From positions 372,001-436,000 of the forward strand of contig NZ_CP010803.1 in the NCBI RefSeq assembly GCF_000960975.1: a stretch of DNA of 64,000 nucleotides, read 5' to 3'. The stretch is from Martelella endophytica (lineage in GTDB: Bacteria > Pseudomonadota > Alphaproteobacteria > Rhizobiales > Rhizobiaceae). Position 1 is the first letter of the stretch; each line of letters begins with the position of its first letter. Shown here piece after piece: positions 62,871-64,000 of this stretch. The notes beneath the pieces were generated by a model. It saw only the letters and a list, made by a program, of their open reading frames with translations. It did not search any database and was not told the DNA's origin. Position numbers and translations under genes: made by a program.

Positions 62871-63021
62871 ATATTCTTGCGGCTGCTTCCCGCTGTGGGT
62901 GAATGCGGCAACACACCGCGTTAACCATTGTGTGGGAGACTTGTCGCGATCGCCACGGAACAAATTTCAGGGAAAGCGCGTTTGAAACTGGACAGCTTGC
63001 AAAGGGAGAGGTTTTTCCGCC

Positions 63022-63177
63022 ATGCTCGGAACCATTCTGCTTATCATACTGATCCTGCTTCTTATCGGCGCCTTGCCGCGGTGGGGTTACTCCACCAGCT
63101 GGGGTTATGGCCCGTCCGGCGGTCTCGGACTGGTACTTCTGATCGTCATCATCCTGCTGCTTGCAGGCTATATCTGA
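63022..63177 (+). CDS. DUF3309 small membrane protein
   Basis: A 51-residue protein: a very hydrophobic N-terminal helix (GTILLIILILLLIGALP), a Gly/Trp/Ser/Tyr loop (RWGYSTSWGYGPSGG) and a second helix (LGLVLLIVIILLLAGYI). This is the DUF3309 pattern, two membrane spans with a short linker. GGGAGAGG lies upstream of the ATG. The function is unknown; members are widespread in proteobacteria and often stress-linked. It is followed after 22 bases by a lipoprotein gene and shares its terminator. Confidence 0.88.
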   Translation: MLGTILLIILILLLIGALPRWGYSTSWGYGPSGGLGLVLLIVIILLLAGYI

Positions 63178-63199
63178 TTCCCCAAAGGAGATTCACATC

Positions 63200-63382
63200 A
63201 TGAAAAAGGCTGTTCTCGCCATCGCTCTCATTCTTCCGCTCGCCGCCTGCACGACGCAGCAGCGCAACGCCACGATCGGCGCCGGTGTCGGCACTGCCGC
63301 AGGTGCAGCCATCACGGGCGATGCGACCGGCGCGATTGCTGGTGGCCTGATTGGCGGCGGTGTCGGCGCGGCGGTACGCTAA
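63200..63382 (+). CDS. Glycine-zipper lipoprotein
   Basis: A 60-residue lipoprotein: KKAVLAIALILPLAAC with the lipobox LAAC at about residue 17, then TTQQRNATIGAGVGTAAGAAITGDATGAIAGGLIGGGVGAAV, a glycine-zipper membrane motif (quoted in part: GAGVGTAAGAAI). Such small outer-membrane lipoproteins (OsmB/YMGG type) are often induced by osmotic or other stress. AAAGGAG precedes the ATG at 63200. Confidence 0.88.
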   Translation: MKKAVLAIALILPLAACTTQQRNATIGAGVGTAAGAAITGDATGAIAGGLIGGGVGAAVR

Positions 63383-63459
63383 TCATCGAAAGCGGCGCGC
63401 GCGCAATGTGTCGCGTCAGGATCGGCACGAAGCCCCCACCCCCAGCTCGCCGATCCCCA

Positions 63460-63485
63460 GGCGCCGCTTCAAGCGGCGCCTTTTT

Positions 63486-63487
<2 letters not shown>
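63460..63487 (+). terminator. Intrinsic terminator after the lipoprotein gene
   Basis: GGCGCCGC pairs with GCGGCGCC around TTCAA, followed by seven T residues. The T tract overlaps the stop codon of the opposite-strand thiolase gene (63486-63488), so the two transcripts converge here. Confidence 0.85.

Positions 63488-64000
<513 letters not shown>

Larger units (their letters stand above)
62136..63021. promoter_or_regulatory. Long GANTC- and CtrA-box-rich intergenic region
   Basis: The 886 bases between the helicase start and the DUF3309 gene contain no convincing protein gene. They hold seven GANTC methylation sites (62343, 62354, 62362, 62432, 62517, 62791 and 62802), an imperfect 51/52-bp direct repeat (62339-62389 and 62787-62838), and TTAA-type sites including a perfect CtrA box at 62855-62870. 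The region must include the helicase promoter and that of the DUF3309/lipoprotein pair, with cell-cycle or stress control plausible. An unrecognised RNA gene is possible. Confidence 0.55.

Overview
The window is high-GC alphaproteobacterial DNA, most likely a Rhizobiaceae-like member of the Hyphomicrobiales. The evidence is a cellulose locus with BcsN, a DUF2312/GapR-type protein, DUF2093, an RpoH2-like sigma factor, CarD, FdxA, an SUV3-like helicase, and GANTC and TTAA-N7-TTAAC sites of the CcrM/CtrA cell-cycle circuit. Genus cannot be fixed from this alone.

Region 1 (1-4486) is the right end of an integrated mobile element (prophage, ICE or island). Packed, overlapping + strand genes encode a small membrane protein, an HD phosphohydrolase, SSB, a GapR-like DNA-binding protein, an unknown protein, a full-length DnaN clamp paralogue, an excisionase-like HTH protein and a tyrosine recombinase. 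The element ends at a duplicated 3' half of tRNA-Val(GAC), an attachment site, beyond which the chromosome begins. The left end is outside the window.

Region 2 (4505-12222) holds a divergent peptide/nickel-type ABC transport locus: XRE-cupin regulator and solute-binding protein on the minus strand, two permeases, two ATPases and a GAF protein on the plus strand, then a ROK sugar kinase. Region 3 (12232-21594) is a cellulose synthesis locus: bcsN, bcsA and bcsB on the minus strand and a divergent 971-aa periplasmic TPR protein. No bcsZ, bcsC barrel or bcsD is present.

Region 4 (21605-33832) contains a MarR-GNAT fusion, DUF2093, mutL, an SMP-30 lactonase, a candidate small RNA, the Fe-S carrier ATPase Mrp, an amino-sugar operon (GntR regulator, SIS deaminase-like protein, nagA), a LysR regulator, a 2-hydroxyacid dehydrogenase, an SH3 protein and ubiG. 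Region 5 (33911-45696) contains trhO, a CHAD/CYTH pair, eda, a CenR-like response regulator with a stand-alone cyclic-nucleotide-binding protein, a YkuD transpeptidase, an AI-2E-type permease, a thiamine pyrophosphokinase/ABC-F/gamma-glutamylcyclotransferase operon, and a MarR/MFS efflux pair with a readable promoter and operator.

Region 6 (45728-50619) is an osmoregulated periplasmic glucan operon, opgG - a 59-aa small gene - opgH - opgC. Region 7 (50858-64000) contains FKBP, an M48 lipoprotein protease, a B12-binding radical SAM protein, rpoH2, an unknown protein, carD, fdxA, an S4 protein and the SUV3-like helicase. It then has a long intergenic stretch rich in GANTC and CtrA sites ahead of a 51-aa DUF3309 membrane protein and a glycine-zipper lipoprotein, and ends in a truncated thiolase gene. 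I saw no CRISPR array, rRNA or insertion sequence. The observations most worth following are the clamp/SSB/GapR module of the element, the small opg-operon gene, the candidate sRNA at about 26020-26149, and the GANTC/CtrA-rich region near 62339-62928.
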